This document shows, piece by piece, positions 59,111-64,000 of a stretch of 64,000 nucleotides of DNA. Numbering within the stretch: the first letter of the stretch is position 1; the number at the start of each line of letters is the position of its first letter. A program made the position numbers and the translations under genes. Below the pieces are notes generated by a model that saw nothing but the letters and a program-made list of their open reading frames with translations, did no database searches and had not been told where the DNA came from. The DNA is from Cordia subcordata (taxonomy: Eukaryota > Streptophyta > Magnoliopsida > Boraginales > Cordiaceae). The stretch covers positions 3,286,001 through 3,350,000 of the forward strand of contig JAPTOF010000024.1 in NCBI GenBank assembly GCA_028554755.1. The letters are read 5' to 3'.

Positions 59111-59674
59111 AAATGTGGTTCTGGGCACAGAGAGAGAGAGAGAGAGCTAGAGTTTGTAATGGTGTTCATATGGAAATAGGCTTTTCTTATAAGAAGCAAG
59201 TTTTTCAAATGTTTGTGGTCGAGGTGTCAAAGGTACTTCACTGTGTACATGTGAAGCATATGTTACTTGGATCATCGAAAACTCTTCTTGCATCCTGGAA
59301 AGGCCAATTAGATGCCGATGCTAAACACCCGCATTACTATTCAATCTTAGCGTTCACCCGCCATATCGTCTTTACAAAGGGTTGCGTATTGCTTATGGGA
59401 AATATTAAAATTGTCCTTTCCATACTAACCACTGACAAATAGACCTGGCAATGCGGTCTGAGTATTGTACCCCCTGCGTGGCGAAAGTTCTTATGTGGAA
59501 CTACCTCTAACCTGCGGCCTTGAATTACTAACATATTAGAATATAAATTTGCAGCAATTGTTTGCAGAAAAAGAGATGGGAAAATTAAATAATGCCTTTG
59601 AAGATGACATTTTGTTTTGTGAATGCATTTGAGCACAAGATGAATAAGAAAAAAGTGAGAATTGCCTATTTTTC
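59111..59674. other. Intergenic 3' of KTN80
   Basis: A (GA)n tract lies at 59130-59146. The 109-codon open frame at 59113-59442 has no recognisable domain and begins inside the GA repeat, so it is not called as a gene. Confidence 0.5.
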
Positions 59675-60556
59675 TGTTTTCATTTTCATGGAAAATAAAA
59701 ATTAGGATAGAAAATCTATTTGGTTAATCATTTTTGTTTTCATTTTTAGAAAATAGAAAACAATTTTCTAAGAAAACATAAAATATCAAAAAAGTGTTTT
59801 TTTTTAAATAAGGTAGTAATTTTGTAAATAACTCTAAAAGATTTAGAAAATAAGGTAGTAGTTTTGTAAATAATTCTAAAGATTTAGAAATTAAGGTGGT
59901 AATTTTGTAAATAACTCTAAAGAATTTAGAAAACAAGGTAACAGTTTTGTAAATATCTCCAAAAAATTTAGAAAAAAAGTGCCAATTTTTTAAATATATT
60001 AAAAATTAAAAAAATAAGGTGATAGTTTTGTAATCAAACATGAAAAAGAAAAACACTTTTGTTAGCCAACTACATTCTCTACATTTTAGAAAACAGAAAA
60101 TAAAAATTATTTTCAAAAAATAAAAATGGAAAATGAAAACAATTTTCATTTTCTAGTTTTCATTTTTCATTTTCATTTTCTGAAAATAGTTTTTATTTTC
60201 TGTTTTTTAAAATGCAGAGAATGTATTTGGTTAACAAAAGTGTTTTTCTTTTTCTTGTTTATTTTCAAAACGGCCACCTTATTTTTAAAATTTTTTTAGA
60301 TACATTTACAAAACTTCAACCTTGTTTTCTAAATTTTTTAGTGTTATCAACAAAATTGCCACCTTGATTTCTAAATCTTTAGAGTTATTTACAAATTACC
60401 ACCTTGTTTTCTAAATCTTTTAGAGTTATTTACAAAATTTCTACCTTGTTTTTAAAGAAAATATTTTTTTAAATATTTTTTTGTTTTTTAAAAATGAAAA
60501 AAAAATTAACTAAATGAGTTTTCTATCTTAATTCTTATTTTCCATGAAAATGAAAC
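59675..60556. mobile_element. Large foldback element with internally repeated arms
   Basis: The ends GTTTTCATTTTCATGGAAAA and, inverted from the right, GTTTCATTTTCATGGAAAAT face each other, and the inverted similarity continues inward for about 430 bp on each side. Each arm contains three to four tandem copies of a roughly 45-bp motif (TTTTGTAAATAACTCTAAAG with AAGGTAGTAA). The centre is near 60115-60150. Long inverted arms built of short tandem repeats with almost no loop are the structure of foldback-type elements. No target duplication was identified. Confidence 0.65.
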
Positions 60557-62093
60557 TAACACGCCCAAGTCCTATTAATTTTAGAAAATTATTTTTCTAG
60601 TTCCTTTTTTTTTAAAGAATATTGGAGTTCATACTTTTTGTGAAAAACTCAGAAAATGAGTTTATTTATTGGAAACAAAAAAATAATTTTCTCTTTTAAA
60701 AAATTAAAAAAATGGGTTTACTTGTTAATTGTTTTTCAAATATTCTCTTTTTAGAAAGTAAAAAATTTAGAAAATGCCTCTACTTATATATAAAAAGATT
60801 TAGAATCATTCTCCAAGTGAAAATGTATATTCATTACAACAAGATATAGTAAAAGGAATGTTTAATACATTTTTCATATGCAGACATATTAGTTATTTTC
60901 ATATTGAATTTATTACCATTCCTTTCGTCCTCATAGTTATTGCCTATATGTTGTGTATAATTTTATTAAAGATTTAATTATATATTAAAACGATAACATA
61001 TTAAAATACATTGATCATTTTCACATAAATAGACAGATTTTGAGTTATGACATATTATAAAATTATATAATTATATGCAAATAACTAAAAAGCTTAATAA
61101 GAAAAATCATAAAAGTGAAGTAATTTTAAGTGAACTAAGAGATATTGAAATGAGCAAAAGTTAGAGAAAACGATTAGATGAGTTAAAAAATGAAAAATAC
61201 GAGGTACTGAACCCAAAATAAACAGGTTAGAGTTTTAAATTTAGTTGTTTTTTTTAAACGGAGAGTTAATGGAAACTCTTCAAATTTATTGAAGGAAATT
61301 TTTGAAAATAACCCAGTGTTGTTCTTTTCCTAGAGTTCTTTAATACATAAATTTAGAAAATTGTTTTTCACTTTTCATGTTGAAGTTTTTTTGTGAATAC
61401 AGTTATATTTTCTATTTTCTAGAAAAATATTTTACAGAAAACACTTCATTTTTTTCTATAAGGCCTTGTTCACTACATTTAGCTATTTAGGTAGCTCATA
61501 ACCGTTATACATTAGTTGTTAACAAATATCAATTTAGTTAGCTGGATATGACGAAGAAAATATATTTGGTAAAAACTAGTTTTTGGAATAGTAAATAAAA
61601 TTTTTTTGACAAACTAATTTCATCTATATTATAAAAAATATTTTTTTTTCACTAGAAAAATATGATAAAGGAAAAATAAAAACATAACGATATAATACAT
61701 GGGAAAAAGGAAAGACATGAGGATATCATAATAGATAAAAAGGAGTTACGACATAAGAATACACCGAGAAAAGAATTTACGATGTAAGAATAAGATGGAA
61801 AAAAGTAAAAACAAAAACACAAGGCCTTGATCATATGCACCTAAAAGCAACTTTTCAAATAACTTTTAGTATTTTCACCTAGGTCAAAATATTATTTGTC
61901 CAAGTTATTGTTTTAAAATAATGTTTTAAACAATTTTTCAAATAGTTTTTAGAACCTGTCTAGAAATTCAGGTTTAGCTATAAAAAGAGGGCAAATTATA
62001 AGGTGCATCTTCAAAAGTGTACCCTCATCTATATGGTTATTCATATATTAAAAAAAAAAAGAACACAAAGAGTCCTGCGTATAGATCTTTTTC
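60557..62093. other. AT-rich intergenic region
   Basis: No gene. GGCCTTG-containing ends near 61464 and 61822 could be the inverted termini of a small MITE (about 360 bp), but the match is short and partly palindromic. Confidence 0.4.
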
Positions 62094-62345
62094 TATCTCC
62101 GTTTTCTTTCTCTCTCTCTTCATCTCTTCTTTCTCTATGATCTCTCTTTTTTTTTAATCTCTTTTTTCTATCTTTCTCTTTCTTTCTCTCTTTGTTTGTG
62201 TTCTCTCTCTACGATCTTTTTCTTTGCCTCTGTTTTCTCTCTGTCTACATCTTTGTTTAGTCATATTTGTAACAATTAGTTTTGATGTGTATGTGTGCAT
62301 TTTGATGTGTTTATATATATATATATATATATATATTTGAATGAT
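62094..62345. repeat. CT-rich and TA simple-sequence region
   Basis: A pyrimidine-rich stretch with many TCTCTCTTT runs spans about 62094-62250, and a (TA)n tract lies near 62312-62335. No coding potential. Confidence 0.6.
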
Positions 62346-62660
62346 TGATATATATTTAGTAGTTTATTATTATTAGCCTATTATTGTTCATTCAGTGTTC
62401 TATAATTATTTGTTCAGTAAGCTATTATTGCTTGTTTAGTATTTCATAACTGTTTTTTTTTCAATAAACAACTATTATTTGTTTAGTATTTTATATATGT
62501 TTGTTTAGTGCTCTATAACTGTTTGTTCAATGCTCTATAACTATTTGTTCAGTAGCCTATTATTGTTTGTTCAGTAGCAATAGAATATTATTGTTTATTT
62601 AGTGTTTTATAAGTGTTTGTTCTATAGACTATTATTGTTTGTTCAGTAGCATATTATTCA
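62346..62660. repeat. Degenerate minisatellite, about 28-30-bp unit
   Basis: The motif TATTATTGTTTGTTCAGTAG and its variant CTATAACTATTTGTTCAGT alternate about ten times. The phase slips and units diverge. It is a decayed minisatellite or repeated terminal motif of an element. Confidence 0.65.
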
Positions 62661-63269
62661 TCAAAATATCTATTTGTAATTAAAATTTGTTGAAACTATC
62701 AAAATTGTTTATTCATTATTCAGTCTTTGTTTGCTCATAGAGACTTCATCAGATTTATATATTTTTGTTCGTAACTTACAATTCAAAGTTACAGATGGTT
62801 TCCATTTTTTTTGGACATTATTGCTTCAAATTTGATGTTTTATATTTTTTTAGACGTTGTTGCTTCATTCATTTTGATTAAATTAAGTTGTGATTTCTTT
62901 TTTGATACCTTTGTTGAGTTGTTGAACAAATTGAATTGAAAAATTATATTTTAGGTTTTGTGAGATTTAGTTTTTTTTTTTTTTCATGAAACAGAAGAGA
63001 GGAGAAAAATTGTAGCAAAAAATAAAAAAGAAAAGAAAAAACACATTTTGTAATACGTGATTTCATAGCACCCATAAGTGCACCTTACAACGCGCACCTG
63101 CGAGTGTATTGTATAAGATCCCAGTAGGTTTCACCAAAAACAACATTGAGTTCCAATAGGCCCAAAATGAAGTTTGAAAAAACATGAATTATGCTACTTT
63201 TTCTTTTTCAAACAACAAGTTTATATACATACTCTTTATTCATATTCATTTATGGTTAAAGATTAAATA
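62661..63269. other. Intergenic, nothing recognised
   Basis: Only AT-rich sequence with poly-T near 62970-62983 is seen. Confidence 0.4.
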
Positions 63270-63498
63270 TATTATTTAAAAAAATTAAAAATTTTAAATT
63301 TTAAAAAATAAAAATTAAAAAAGTAAAAATTAAAAATTGAAAAAGTAAAATTAAAAAGTAAACAATTTAAAAATAAAAAAGAAAAAATTTTAAATAAAAA
63401 ATTAAAAATAAAAATAAAAATAAAATATTAAAAATTAAGAAATTTTAAAAACTAAAAAATTAACTAATTAAAAAAAATTAAAAATCTTAAAAATTTTA
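63270..63498. repeat. Strand-asymmetric A-rich low-complexity tract
   Basis: About 230 bp made almost only of A-rich words (AAAAATTAAAAA, AAAAAGTAAAAATT) on the + strand, with few G and very few C. No periodicity is exact. Confidence 0.7.
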
Positions 63499-63673
63499 GG
63501 ACCTGTTTGGTAAAGTTAGCTGTTATAGCGAGAGCTATTTGAATAATTAATAATTGTTGTACTTTTTAGCGATTAGCGCATAGTTGTTTAGCTAATTAAT
63601 TGAATAAAATGTGTTTAATAAAATTAGTTGTTAGATTAATTGATTATTACAAAATGACATAAAAAGATATTGA

Positions 63674-63722
<49 letters not shown>

Positions 63723-64000
63723 TTAACGATAATAATAATAATTATTATTGAAATAAGATAATTTATTTTATAATTAGAGATGTGTTTCTTATAACAATAG
63801 TTTATTATTAAAGCATAATAAAATTATTTTTTGATAAATCAGTTTATATTAACATTATAAAAATATTTTTATTATAGAAATATCTTTTAATTGATTGAAA
63901 AATTTATCTTTTTCAAATAAAAATAATAAATGGGTGAATAAGACGTACAATTTTTTAATATATTTTGATGTGGACAGAATTTGAAATTGATTTTGTGTTC
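63499..64000. other. Possible MITE end and (ATT)n microsatellite
   Basis: GGACCTGTTTGGTAAAGTTAG at about 63501 is a common plant hAT/Tourist MITE terminus, but the other end is not found before the window ends. An (ATT)n tract of about 16 units lies at 63675-63722. Confidence 0.45.

Noticed and set aside
59113..59442. A 109-aa ORF just downstream of KTN80
   Set aside because: It starts within a GA repeat, lies beyond the probable polyadenylation site and shows no domain or splice structure.
61458..61832. A MITE bounded by GGCCTTG ends
   Set aside because: The matching ends are only about 8-10 bp and contain the palindrome AAGGCCTT, which matches itself; no target duplication was found.

Overview
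The window is AT-rich nuclear DNA from a flowering plant, most likely a eudicot. It has GT-AG introns, plant-type genes and dense, nested transposable elements. The species cannot be told from the sequence. Only two intact host genes are supported, both on the + strand: a secreted family GH27 alpha-galactosidase (16642-20094, 15 exons, 404 aa) and a katanin p80 (KTN80) WD40 regulatory subunit (46870-58769, 18 exons, about 801 aa). They are unrelated in function: cell-wall or storage galactoside hydrolysis versus microtubule severing.

Layout. 1-4174: intergenic, with a Mutator-type MITE (9-bp TSD) and a Helitron-like element. 4175-13782: an old gag-only LTR retrotransposon whose leader-plus-gag segment is amplified into ten head-to-tail copies of about 808 bp. 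Copies 2-5 and 6-9 form a duplicated four-unit block, and the element is flanked by unusually long (about 82 bp) direct repeats. 13783-16641: intergenic DNA, a second Helitron-like element and the alpha-galactosidase promoter. 16642-20200: alpha-galactosidase. 20393-22651: a non-autonomous hAT element (8-bp TSD) holding a Tourist-like MITE inserted in a MITE of the same family. 22652-24840: more MITE-like elements. 24841-43121: a cluster of Ty1/copia and Ty3/gypsy elements. A copia element starts with an LTR at 25198 that is itself split by a solo LTR. Its gag is split by a gypsy composite (30091-37384). Then follow its decayed pol, a second gypsy fragment and an opposite-strand copia. 44126-45588: a copia-type solo LTR with perfect TSD. 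46870-58769: KTN80, with an hAT-like insertion in intron 12 and a gypsy RNase H relic in intron 15. 58770-64000: intergenic, with a large foldback element, a degenerate minisatellite and A-rich DNA.

The most unusual object is the gypsy composite at 30091-37384. Its two LTR ends point in the + direction but its internal region (gag, protease, accessory ORFs) is inverted. At the left junction the primer-binding site does not stop at 18 nt: it runs on into about 50 nt complementary to tRNA-Asp, up to the D-arm/anticodon-arm boundary, and then abuts the inverted polypurine tract. This looks like a fossil of an aberrant reverse-transcription product in which the tRNA primer was copied past its normal stop. 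The whole structure sits between near-identical 5-bp duplications, and the interrupted copia gag frame reads through once it is removed.
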